Of a stretch of 13,088 nucleotides of DNA, positions 1-7,101 are shown in pieces. A program made the position numbers and the translations under genes. The stretch's first letter is position 1. Each line of letters begins with the position of its first letter. Source of the stretch: Tepidimonas sp. UBA997 (GTDB lineage Bacteria > Pseudomonadota > Gammaproteobacteria > Burkholderiales > Burkholderiaceae_C); the NCBI GenBank assembly GCA_002291945.1, contig DBAZ01000029.1, positions 4,687-17,774 of the forward strand. The letters run 5' to 3'. The notes under the pieces are model-generated. The model did no database searches. It had not been told where the DNA came from and saw nothing but the letters and a program-made list of their open reading frames with translations.

Positions 1-36
1 GGCGACAACCGAGGCGATAACCGCGGCGAACGCCGT
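1..36 (+). repeat. Three 12-base tandem units in the rpsC tail
   Basis: Three in-frame 12-base units (1-12, 13-24, 25-36) encode GDNR, GDNR and GERR. They differ mostly at third codon positions, apart from the changes in the third unit. This is a short coding repeat of the kind that lengthens or shortens basic ribosomal tails. Further units may lie left of the window edge. Confidence 0.5.
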
Positions 37-108
37 GGCGGTGCCGGTCGTCGTGGCACCACCACCCATGCCGCCCCGGCCGATGGCAGCGACAAGCCGC
101 AGGCCTAA
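1..108 (+). CDS. rpsC: 30S ribosomal protein S3, C-terminal end (partial)
   Basis: The frame is open from base 1 and ends at TAA 106-108, giving the last 35 residues of a protein whose start lies outside the window. The tail is rich in Gly, Arg and Asp (GDNR, GDNR, GERR), then Ala/Thr/Pro, ending in DKPQA. The identity comes mainly from position: rpsC directly precedes rplP in bacterial S10 operons, and betaproteobacterial S3 proteins often carry a Gly/Arg-rich C-terminal extension. None of the conserved KH or S3 C-terminal core is visible. The gap to rplP is 11 bases, and the stop codon overlaps the rplP ribosome binding site (AAGGAG at 107-112), so the two are clearly co-transcribed. Confidence 0.88.
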   Translation, partial: GDNRGDNRGERRGGAGRRGTTTHAAPADGSDKPQA

Positions 109-119
109 GGAGAACCAAT

Positions 120-536
120 ATGTTGCAACCTGCTCGCCGTAAATACCGTAAAGAGCAAAAAGGCCGCAATACCGGTGTTGCCACCAGTGGTGCCACCGTG
201 GCCTTTGGCGATTTCGGCCTGAAGTCCACGGATCGTGGCCGTCTGACGGCTCGCCAGATCGAATCGGCACGTCGTGCCATTTCCCGTCACGTCAAGCGTG
301 GCGGCCGGATCTGGATCCGTGTGTTCCCGGACAAGCCGATTTCCAAAAAGCCTGCCGAAGTCCGCATGGGCAACGGCAAGGGTGGCGTGGAGTACTACGT
401 CGCCGAAATCCAGCCCGGCAAGGTGCTGTACGAGATCGTGGGTGTGCCCGAGCAACTCGCTCGCGAAGCCTTTGAACTCGCTGCGGCCAAACTGCCTTTG
501 CGTACCACCTTCGTGACCCGCATGTTGGGCCAGTGA
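120..536 (+). CDS. rplP: 50S ribosomal protein L16
   Basis: A 138-residue protein of normal family length. It begins MLQPARRKYRKEQKGRN and contains the conserved blocks RIWIRVFPDKPISKKPAEVR and MGNGKGGVEYYVAEIQPGK typical of L16, which binds 23S rRNA near the peptidyl transferase centre and the A-site tRNA elbow. The start is supported by AAGGAG at 107-112. The gene sits between rpsC and rpmC in standard S10-operon order, 13 bases before rpmC. Nothing is unusual in the sequence. A 116-residue reading frame on the opposite strand is a composition shadow. Confidence 0.98.
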   Translation: MLQPARRKYRKEQKGRNTGVATSGATVAFGDFGLKSTDRGRLTARQIESARRAISRHVKRGGRIWIRVFPDKPISKKPAEVRMGNGKGGVEYYVAEIQPGKVLYEIVGVPEQLAREAFELAAAKLPLRTTFVTRMLGQ

Positions 537-549
537 TCAGGAGATATGA

Positions 550-747
550 ATGAAAACTGCTGAACTGCGCCAAAAAGACGTTGCCGGTCTGCAAACCGAA
601 GTCAAAGCCCTGCAAAAGGCCCACTTCAACCTGCGCATGCAGAAGGCAACGCAACAGTTGAACAACACGAACACGCTGCGTCAAACCCGCCGTGCCATCG
701 CCCGTGCCAAGACCATCCTGGCCGAAAAGCAAGCCGCCAGCCAATAA
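550..747 (+). CDS. rpmC: 50S ribosomal protein L29
   Basis: A 65-residue, two-helix basic protein with the family pattern: MKTAELRQKD at the start, the LQKAHFNLRMQKATQQLNN block in the middle and RRAIARAKTIL near the end. L29 sits by the polypeptide exit tunnel and helps dock trigger factor and SRP. AGGAG at 539-543 is six bases before the ATG at 550. An out-of-frame ATG at 546 reads only a few codons and is a decoy. The stop at 745-747 overlaps the rpsQ ribosome binding site, so rpmC and rpsQ are probably translationally coupled. Confidence 0.97.
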   Translation: MKTAELRQKDVAGLQTEVKALQKAHFNLRMQKATQQLNNTNTLRQTRRAIARAKTILAEKQAASQ

Positions 748-751
748 GGAG
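746..751 (+). promoter_or_regulatory. Ribosome binding site that decides the rpsQ start
   Basis: AAGGAG overlaps the rpmC stop codon. It lies five bases before ATG 757, but abuts and overlaps the possible GTG start at 751. Spacing therefore favours ATG 757 and removes two residues from the longest frame. Confidence 0.75.
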
Positions 752-756
752 TGAAC

Positions 757-1026
757 ATGACGGAAGCACAAACCTCCCGCAAGCGCACCCTCATTGGTCA
801 AGTGGTGAGCGACAAGCGCGCCAAGACCGTGACGGTGCTCGTCGAGCGTCGTGTCAAGCACGAGCTCTACGACAAGATTGTGATCAAGTCGAGCAAGTAC
901 CACGCGCACGACGAAAACAGCGAATACAAGCTGGGTGACATTATCGAGATCACCGAAAGCCGCCCGCTGTCCAAAACCAAGAACTGGGTCGCCACCCGTC
1001 TGGTGCAAAAGGCCGCACTGGTGTAA
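757..1026 (+). CDS. rpsQ: 30S ribosomal protein S17
   Basis: An 89-residue OB-fold protein that binds 16S rRNA. The family blocks are visible in order: RTLIGQVVSDKRAKTVTVLVER, then VKHELYDKIVIKSSKYHAHDE, then GDIIEITESRPLSKTKNWV. I chose ATG 757 rather than the in-frame GTG at 751 because AAGGAG at 746-751 is correctly spaced only for the ATG. It is the last gene of the S10 cluster here. A hairpin terminator follows 30 bases after the stop, and rplN, which comes next in many bacteria, is absent from this strand. Ending the S10 operon after rpsQ is familiar in Burkholderiales. Confidence 0.97.
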   Translation: MTEAQTSRKRTLIGQVVSDKRAKTVTVLVERRVKHELYDKIVIKSSKYHAHDENSEYKLGDIIEITESRPLSKTKNWVATRLVQKAALV

Positions 1027-1056
1027 ATCCCTTTCGCGCCCGCTGGGCACGATCCG

Positions 1057-1086
1057 AAAAAACGACCGACAATGCGGTCGTTTTTT
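1057..1086 (+). terminator. Rho-independent terminator of the S10 operon
   Basis: A six-base run of A (1057-1062) leads into a perfect CGACCG/CGGTCG stem (1063-1068 and 1075-1080) with a six-base ACAATG loop, followed by six T (1081-1086). The A and T runs extend the stem to 12 pairs and would let it act in both directions. It lies 30 bases after the rpsQ stop and ends only 14 bases before the peroxiredoxin start codon. Confidence 0.93.
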
Positions 1087-1100
1087 CATTTGGAGCAATC

Positions 1101-1610
1101 ATGATCAAAGTTGGTGACAAACTGCCTGCCCTCACCCTGATGGAGTACTCCGAGGTGGAGGCGGACGGCTGCAGCATCGGCCCGAACCCGGTCCATGTCG
1201 CCCAAGCCTGCGCAGGCAAAACCATTGCCCTGTTTGCGCTACCCGGTGCCTACACCCCGACCTGCTCGGCCAAGCATGTGCCCGGCTACATCGAGCAGGC
1301 TGAAGCCCTGAAACAAGCCGGGGTGGATGAAATTTGGTGTGTCAGCGTCAACGATGCGTTCGTCATGGGGGCCTGGGGCCGTGAACAGCGTGCAACGGGC
1401 AAGGTGCGTATGCTGGCCGACGGGAGTGCCGACTTTGCGAAAGCCACCGGCCTGACGCTCGATCTGACGGCACGCGGCATGGGGCTGCGCAGCAACCGTT
1501 ATTCCATGCTGGTGCAAGACGGAGTGGTGCAGACGCTCAACGTGGAAGGGCCGGGCCAATTGGAAGTCTCGGATGCAGCGACCTTGTTGGCACAAGCCAG
1601 AACGCTGTGA
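1101..1610 (+). CDS. Peroxiredoxin, Prx5/hybrid type (AhpC/TSA-redoxin superfamily)
   Basis: This 169-residue protein would reduce hydrogen peroxide and organic peroxides in the cytoplasm. The peroxidatic Cys is C55 in the motif PGAYTPTCSAKHVPGY (48-63). The conserved Arg region RGMGLRSNRYSML lies at 125-137, and the block IWCVSVNDAFVMGAWG (78-93) is typical of the Prx5/PMP20 branch. Other cysteines are C24, C37 and C80. A resolving Cys cannot be assigned by eye, so the reductant (thioredoxin or glutathione/glutaredoxin) is open. No glutaredoxin domain is fused. GGAG at 1092-1095 precedes ATG 1101. The S10 terminator ends just upstream and leaves no room for a promoter after it, so expression must come from read-through or from a promoter embedded at 1027-1080. 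The 3' end converges on the acetyltransferase gene with a 7-base gap. Confidence 0.93.
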   Translation: MIKVGDKLPALTLMEYSEVEADGCSIGPNPVHVAQACAGKTIALFALPGAYTPTCSAKHVPGYIEQAEALKQAGVDEIWCVSVNDAFVMGAWGREQRATGKVRMLADGSADFAKATGLTLDLTARGMGLRSNRYSMLVQDGVVQTLNVEGPGQLEVSDAATLLAQARTL

Positions 1611-1617
1611 GCGGTGC

Positions 1618-2115
1618 TCAGAGATCGACCTTGAGATAACGCGCTCCCGGCAGGGGGTTGTGGTAGTAAGGCGCGATTTCTTCAAAACCGGCCATGGCGT
1701 ACAGGGCGCGGGCCGTTTCCATTTCATTGAGCGTATCCAGCAGCATCACGTCGTACCCAGCTTGGCGGGCGTGCCACAGCGTGAGGTCAACCAGTAGGCG
1801 GCCAACGCCAAAGCCTCGGTAAAGCCGACGAACGAACAGTCGCTTCATTTCACAGGCATTGGCATAGTCGCAATCCTGCAAGGGGCGCAATGCACAACAA
1901 CCGGCGGGCATGCCGGCGACGCTGGCCACCAGCAGCGCACCCGCGGGGGGTGCATAGTCACCTGGCAGGCCCGCCAACTCATCGTCAAACCCCTGAAAAA
2001 AGAGATCAATCCCGATGTCCGTCTGGTACTCGCGGAAAAGCTCGCGAGCAACCGCCATGTCGTCCCCGGGATGCAGAAGAAGCCAGTCAATGGGTGGTGG
2101 ATGTTCATCCGTCAT
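1618..2115 (-). CDS. GNAT-family N-acetyltransferase
   Basis: A 165-residue single-domain protein of the GNAT fold, which transfers an acyl group from acetyl-CoA to an amine. The acetyl-CoA loop is at 99-106 (YRGFGVGR, matching R/Q-x-x-G-x-G), preceded by the strand CEMKRLFVRRL (88-98). The C-terminal YYHNPLPGARYL (150-161) is typical of a subgroup of small bacterial GNATs annotated only by fold. The substrate is unknown. A longer frame extends upstream to 2367, but that part is antisense to codons of the cytochrome b561 gene. ATG 2115 is preferred because it overlaps the cytochrome stop (bases 2112-2115 read ATGA on this strand), the usual sign of translational coupling. It is the second gene of a two-gene minus-strand unit. 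Confidence 0.88.
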   Translation of the reverse strand: MTDEHPPPIDWLLLHPGDDMAVARELFREYQTDIGIDLFFQGFDDELAGLPGDYAPPAGALLVASVAGMPAGCCALRPLQDCDYANACEMKRLFVRRLYRGFGVGRLLVDLTLWHARQAGYDVMLLDTLNEMETARALYAMAGFEEIAPYYHNPLPGARYLKVDL

Positions 2116-2780
2116 GGGGCGCCCCAGGTCACGATACAGTAAGTCAGGCCGCAAGAGACGGCGTACAGGGCGGCGGCCTTCAGCAGGTCGTGCCAGCCGT
2201 CCGACGCCTCGGGAACCGGCCCGGGCAGTTGCTTGTGTCCGTGAATCATGGCCGCTACCAGTGCTTGCTTGAAGCAGAGTTTGTACACCACCAGGGCCAG
2301 CACATGCAAGATCACCAAACCCATGACGAAGAACTTGCCCAGTTCGCTGTGGTAGCGGGAAGCCCACGCAATCATCGGATCACTGGCCACGGGCACCAAG
2401 GGGCCTGAGAAAAAAATGGCGTCATCGGTCATCAAGCCACTGGCCACTTGCAGCAGCAAGGCCAGCAACAAGGCAAAGACGGACAGCGCACCCAGTGGCG
2501 TATGACCGACGCGATGCAGCAAAGGCGATTGACCCCGAAGGTAGGTCAGCAGGGAGGCCGGTGCATACACGAATCGGGAAAAACGAGACCAAGTATCGCC
2601 CAGCAGACCCCACAGGACGCGAAAGATCAATAAGGACAACACAAATATCCCGATGCGCATGTGCCAGTCCATCCACCATCCGCCCACATTGCCGGTGATG
2701 AAGAGCCCGACGACAGAAATGACCAGCAGCCAGTGAAACACACGCGTAGGCAGGTCCCACACACGAACTCGAACGCCCAT
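2112..2780 (-). CDS. Cytochrome b561 / Ni-hydrogenase-type b cytochrome, membrane
   Basis: A 222-residue inner-membrane di-heme b cytochrome that passes electrons between the quinone pool and a periplasmic partner. Four hydrophobic spans are visible, at about 14-32, 41-61, 95-116 and 146-167, with a weaker fifth near 200-218. Candidate axial His ligands are H16 (VFHW), H40 (DWHMRIG), H144 (RYHSELGK) and H159. The VGHTPLGALS motif (91-100) is characteristic of the family. I prefer ATG 2780, giving MGVRVRVWDLPTRVFHW at the start as in relatives, with a G-run at 2786-2791 as a weak ribosome site. An upstream ATG at 2807 would add nine residues. It is divergent from a cytochrome c' gene, a recurrent proteobacterial pairing in which the b cytochrome is thought to exchange electrons with the c cytochrome. 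Confidence 0.92.
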   Translation of the reverse strand: MGVRVRVWDLPTRVFHWLLVISVVGLFITGNVGGWWMDWHMRIGIFVLSLLIFRVLWGLLGDTWSRFSRFVYAPASLLTYLRGQSPLLHRVGHTPLGALSVFALLLALLLQVASGLMTDDAIFFSGPLVPVASDPMIAWASRYHSELGKFFVMGLVILHVLALVVYKLCFKQALVAAMIHGHKQLPGPVPEASDGWHDLLKAAALYAVSCGLTYCIVTWGAP

Positions 2781-2830
2781 AGATACCCCCCAAAGTCGGT
2801 CAACCATTCAATGAGCCTACACTGTACAGG

Positions 2831-2862
2831 GTATTCACGCCACTGCGTATTCACACCACTAC
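2831..2862. repeat. Tandem 16-bp direct repeat in the divergent cytochrome promoter region
   Basis: GTATTCACGCCACTGC (2831-2846) is followed at once by GTATTCACACCACTAC (2847-2862), a 14 of 16 match. The repeat lies in the 97-base region between the divergent b561 and cytochrome c' genes and ends six bases before the purine-rich ribosome site of the latter. A perfect 8-base palindrome, CTGTACAG, sits beside it at 2822-2829. The layout could be a two-site operator acting on one or both genes. I do not recognise the motif as a known binding site. Confidence 0.6.
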
Positions 2863-2877
2863 GGATGAAAGGTCGAC

Positions 2878-3327
2878 ATGAAAAATCGCTACACCATCGC
2901 TGCGCTGGCAGCCCTGATGCTGGCTACCAGCACAGCCCAGGCACAGTTCCAGCGTCCTGATGACGCCGTGAAGTATCGGCAAGGGGCGCTGTTTGTGATG
3001 GGCCAGCATTTTGGCCGTGTCGGCGCCATGGCCAGCGGTCGGGTTCCATTCGATGCCCAGGTGGCCCAGCAGAACATGGATGTCGTCATGGCCCTGTCCA
3101 CTTTGCCCTGGGCCGGGTTTGGGCCTGAGACCCAAAGCGTGAACAGCCGCGCCAAACCCAATGTCTGGACCGATCGAGCCGCTTTCGACGAAGCAGGGCG
3201 CAACACCTTGGTCGCGTTGGCCGCCTTGAACGAGGCCACCCGCACAGGAAACCTGGAGGCGGTGAGGCGCACTTTCGGGGCAGCCGCAGCGACGTGCAAG
3301 GTGTGTCACGACAACTTCCGCAACTGA
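2878..3327 (+). CDS. Cytochrome c' (periplasmic, single heme)
   Basis: This 149-residue protein starts with a Sec signal peptide, MKNRYTIAALAALMLATSTAQA, with cleavage probable after residue 22 (AQA then Q). The mature part is a predicted four-helix protein with one C-terminal heme-binding CxxCH (C140, K, V, C143, H144) followed by DNFRN, as in class II cytochromes c. The block DDAVKYRQGALFVMGQHFGRVGA (28-50) is the typical first helix. Members bind NO or CO at five-coordinate heme and may buffer nitrosative stress or carry electrons. The start has AAAGG at 2868-2872. The gene is divergent from cytochrome b561 and converges on the TlpA-like gene with 7 bases between. Confidence 0.95.
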   Translation: MKNRYTIAALAALMLATSTAQAQFQRPDDAVKYRQGALFVMGQHFGRVGAMASGRVPFDAQVAQQNMDVVMALSTLPWAGFGPETQSVNSRAKPNVWTDRAAFDEAGRNTLVALAALNEATRTGNLEAVRRTFGAAAATCKVCHDNFRN

Positions 3328-3334
3328 AACAGGG

Positions 3335-3829
3335 TCAGTTCTGGGTCAGCAAACGATCGATCAGTTGGTGAAGATCCGCGAAGTTCATGTTGCCCAGATA
3401 ACGGTTGACTATACGTCCCCGCTTATCGACCAGATACGTGGTGGGCGTCAGGCGCACCTGGCCCCAATCGCGCGCAATTTCACCCGTGTTGTCCAGCGCC
3501 ACACGAAAGGGGAGTTGGCGACTCCTGGCAAAATTCGACACCCAGTCGGGTGGGTCGTAGCTCATGGCGACGGCGATGGTTTCGAAACCGCGCTCCCGAA
3601 AACGCTGGTAAGTGTTGATCAGGTCGGGCATTTTCTGGACACACGACACGCAGGTCGTGGCCCAGAAGTTGACCAGCGCCACCTTGCCCCGCAAGTCAGA
3701 GGTTTTCAGCGTGCTGCCGTCCAGCAAGACGAACACCGACTCGGGCGCCTGGTTGCTGTCGGTGCAGCCGGTCAGCCCCATGCCCAGCAAGCCACCGCCG
3801 AGCGCCCAATGGAAACGGCGGCGGTTCAT
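3335..3829 (-). CDS. TlpA-like thioredoxin-fold lipoprotein
   Basis: A 164-residue exported thiol-disulfide protein. The N-terminus MNRRRFHWALGGGLLGMGLTGC has a lipobox LTGC (C22 acylated) and a twin-arginine-like RRRF, so export may be by Tat rather than Sec. The thioredoxin domain follows, with NFWATTCVSC (54-63, redox pair C60/C63), the cis-Pro loop LTPTTYLVDKRG (P129) and the TlpA insert AMSYDPPDWVSNFA. The function is probably reduction of periplasmic thiols, for instance in cytochrome c or cupro-protein maturation; the nearby cytochrome c' is suggestive but not proof. ATG 3829 gives the clean signal peptide. An in-frame ATG at 3856 would add nine residues, and the much longer frame to 4126 is spurious. 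Neither ATG has a strong ribosome site. Confidence 0.9.
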   Translation of the reverse strand: MNRRRFHWALGGGLLGMGLTGCTDSNQAPESVFVLLDGSTLKTSDLRGKVALVNFWATTCVSCVQKMPDLINTYQRFRERGFETIAVAMSYDPPDWVSNFARSRQLPFRVALDNTGEIARDWGQVRLTPTTYLVDKRGRIVNRYLGNMNFADLHQLIDRLLTQN

Positions 3830-3893
3830 GAGTGAGGATTCGATTCGGGACTTCATAACCCATGCATCCAGGTGAAAACAGGTAGACAAGACT

Positions 3894-4496
3894 GTGCCAC
3901 ATAAATCCGTAGTAAGTGACACCTCAACACCGTCAAAGTTCAAACGGGCAGGTCTGAAGACGGTCGTGGCGTGGATGGTGATGGGAGCGCTGGTGGCCTG
4001 TTCCCCTGTGTACAACTGGCGAGAGGTTCGACACGACCACCTGCCGGGGCAGATGCTGATGCCCTGCAAACCGGACAAGGCTGAACGGACCGTCCCGCTG
4101 CTGGGGCCCGGGCATGCGCCCGTCACGCTGTGGATGCTCAGCTGCGACGTAGAGGGTCACACATTTGCCTGGTCCGCCCTGCAGGTCCCGCCAGGGGCCG
4201 ACCTGGTGATGGTTGAACAAGCCTGGAGGCGGGCGGCCTGGGCCGCGCTGGCCATCCCCCTGGGGGAGGCGGAGACGGTGCCTGCCGGATGGCATCAGGT
4301 CGAGGATCCGATGCGACCGCTGATGCGCAGTCACTGGAAAGGGCCCGGACGGAACCATCGTGGTCAAGCGCTGCAGGCTCATTTATTGTGGGTGCAAACG
4401 CATGCATCGATGCACCTGGCCGCCTTGTACGCGACCGATGTCGAGGCTGAAGTCCTGAGTACGTTTTTGGACAGTTTCAGCCCCGGACCGCCATGA
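3894..4496 (+). CDS. Predicted lipoprotein, unknown function
   Basis: A 200-residue protein reading from GTG 3894, with AGGT at 3880-3883 as a weak ribosome site. A basic stretch KFKRAGLK, a hydrophobic run VVAWMVMGALVAC and the lipobox LVAC (C36) predict a lipoprotein. The mature part begins SPVYNWREVR, followed by MPCKPDKAERTVPL. C58 and C84 could form a disulfide, and the middle (105-125) is a Trp/Ala-rich helix. The NWRE and PCKPD-RTVPL motifs resemble small conserved hypothetical lipoproteins I associate with Burkholderiales, but I know no function. It diverges from the TlpA-like lipoprotein gene across 64 bases and precedes the PTS operon by 52 bases. A later start near ATG 3975 would leave too short a signal peptide. 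Confidence 0.78.
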   Translation: MPHKSVVSDTSTPSKFKRAGLKTVVAWMVMGALVACSPVYNWREVRHDHLPGQMLMPCKPDKAERTVPLLGPGHAPVTLWMLSCDVEGHTFAWSALQVPPGADLVMVEQAWRRAAWAALAIPLGEAETVPAGWHQVEDPMRPLMRSHWKGPGRNHRGQALQAHLLWVQTHASMHLAALYATDVEAEVLSTFLDSFSPGPP

Positions 4497-4548
4497 CGTG
4501 ATCGGTCGTGCCCGATTTCCTGGAGATCAAGGCCCATAATCCTGTTTC

Positions 4549-4995
4549 ATGAACGGCATATTGGTCATTGCTCACGCTCCGTTGGCTTCTGCGCTGCGCC
4601 AGTGTGTGCTGCACGTGTTGCCGGATGCTGAATCGACCCTGGCCACGCTGGATGTACCCCCCAACCAGTCGCCCGATGAAACGGTAGCGCAGGCCCGCGC
4701 GTTGATCGACATGCTGGGAACGCCGCATACCCTGATCCTGACCGACATTTTTGGAGCCACACCCTGTAACGTTGCCACCCGTCTGGTTGACGGTGCGCGT
4801 GTCCGGCTGGTTACCGGCGTGAACCTGCCCATGCTCCTTCGTGCTGTGTCCTACCGCCACGAGTCGCTGGATGCACTGGTGTCACGCGCCATGCTGGGGG
4901 GGACACAGGGGGTGATGCCGGTTTCCGTCAGTACCCAGCAAAGCCAGATTCGCCGCAGTACCCATGATCAAAACCACCGCGACCATCAGCAATAA
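4549..4995 (+). CDS. PTS EIIA component, mannose (EIIA-Man) family
   Basis: A 148-residue cytoplasmic phosphocarrier. The phosphorylated His is H9 in GILVIAHAPLASAL, and the core block ILTDIFGATPCNVATRL (about 62-78) and TGVNLPMLLRAVSYR are typical of the EIIA-Man fold. It accepts phosphate from HPr. No EIIB, IIC or IID follows, so it likely serves regulation rather than sugar uptake, as in other betaproteobacteria. The last 11 codons overlap ptsH in another frame by 32 bases, giving an unusual polar tail rich in His, Asp, Gln and Arg. No Shine-Dalgarno lies at normal distance before ATG 4549. A CATAAT hexamer at 4535-4540 could be a -10 element that gives a nearly leaderless message. Confidence 0.92.
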   Translation: MNGILVIAHAPLASALRQCVLHVLPDAESTLATLDVPPNQSPDETVAQARALIDMLGTPHTLILTDIFGATPCNVATRLVDGARVRLVTGVNLPMLLRAVSYRHESLDALVSRAMLGGTQGVMPVSVSTQQSQIRRSTHDQNHRDHQQ

Positions 4996-5229
4996 ACTGG
5001 GCTTGCACGCCCGAGCCTCCGCCAAGCTGACCAAGCTGGCGGGCAGCTTCCCGTGCGAAGTCTGGATGAGCCGCAACGCCCGTCGGGTCAACGCCAAGAG
5101 CATCATGGGGGTGATGATGCTGGCCGCCGGTCTCGGTGCCGAAGTGGAGATCGAGACGGACGGGCCACAGGAGCAGGAAGCCATGGATGCCCTGCTGGCC
5201 TTGATCAACGACAAGTTTGGGGAAGGTGA

Positions 5230-5233
<4 letters not shown>
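4964..5233 (+). CDS. ptsH: Phosphocarrier protein HPr
   Basis: An 89-residue HPr with the active-site motif LGLHARASAKL; H15 takes phosphate from EI and gives it to EIIA. S46 in NAKSIMGVM (44-51) matches the regulatory serine that HPr kinase/phosphorylase (HprK) modifies. Many betaproteobacteria carry HprK, so dual control is plausible although hprK is not in the window. The start at 4964 lies inside the EIIA gene with no strong ribosome site, which suggests coupled translation. The stop overlaps ptsI by four bases (ATGA, 5230-5233). Confidence 0.97.
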
Positions 5234-6975
<1,742 letters not shown>

Positions 6976-6987
6976 GCAGGATTCGCG

Positions 6988-7013
6988 TTGCAAGGGCTTG
7001 AAACGGCTTGCAA
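6988..7013. repeat. Inverted repeat TTGCAAG-N12-CTTGCAA
   Basis: Perfect 7-base arms, 6988-6994 and 7007-7013, flank a 12-base spacer. The structure starts 12 bases after the ptsI stop, and its right arm contains the candidate -35 hexamer of the next operon. It could be an operator for the secretion operon, or with the T-rich stretch at 7021-7029 a weak terminator for ptsI. The spacing between stem and T run makes the terminator reading less attractive. Confidence 0.5.
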
Positions 7014-7035
7014 TCGGCGCTTTTTCCTTTACACT
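7008..7035 (+). promoter_or_regulatory. Candidate sigma-70 promoter of the type I secretion operon
   Basis: TTGCAA (7008-7013) and TACACT (7030-7035) match the -35 and -10 consensus at four of six bases each, with a 16-base spacer. Transcription would start near 7042, leaving a leader of about 60 bases before ATG 7102. The -35 lies within an inverted repeat, which would allow repression. The call rests on consensus only. Confidence 0.4.
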
Positions 7036-7101
7036 TTTAGCAGTTGGGTTTCGGGTGCATATCCTGAGTTGACCCTGGCCATCAATGAACGCGGATGTGG
7101 G

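Noticed and set aside
2116..2367. N-terminal extension of the GNAT frame
   Set aside because: This stretch overlaps cytochrome b561 codons in another frame and reads as unstructured sequence. The ATGA overlap at 2112-2115 gives a natural start.
1890..2408. 172-residue plus-strand frame across the GNAT and b561 genes
   Set aside because: Antisense to two well-supported minus-strand genes; no motif.
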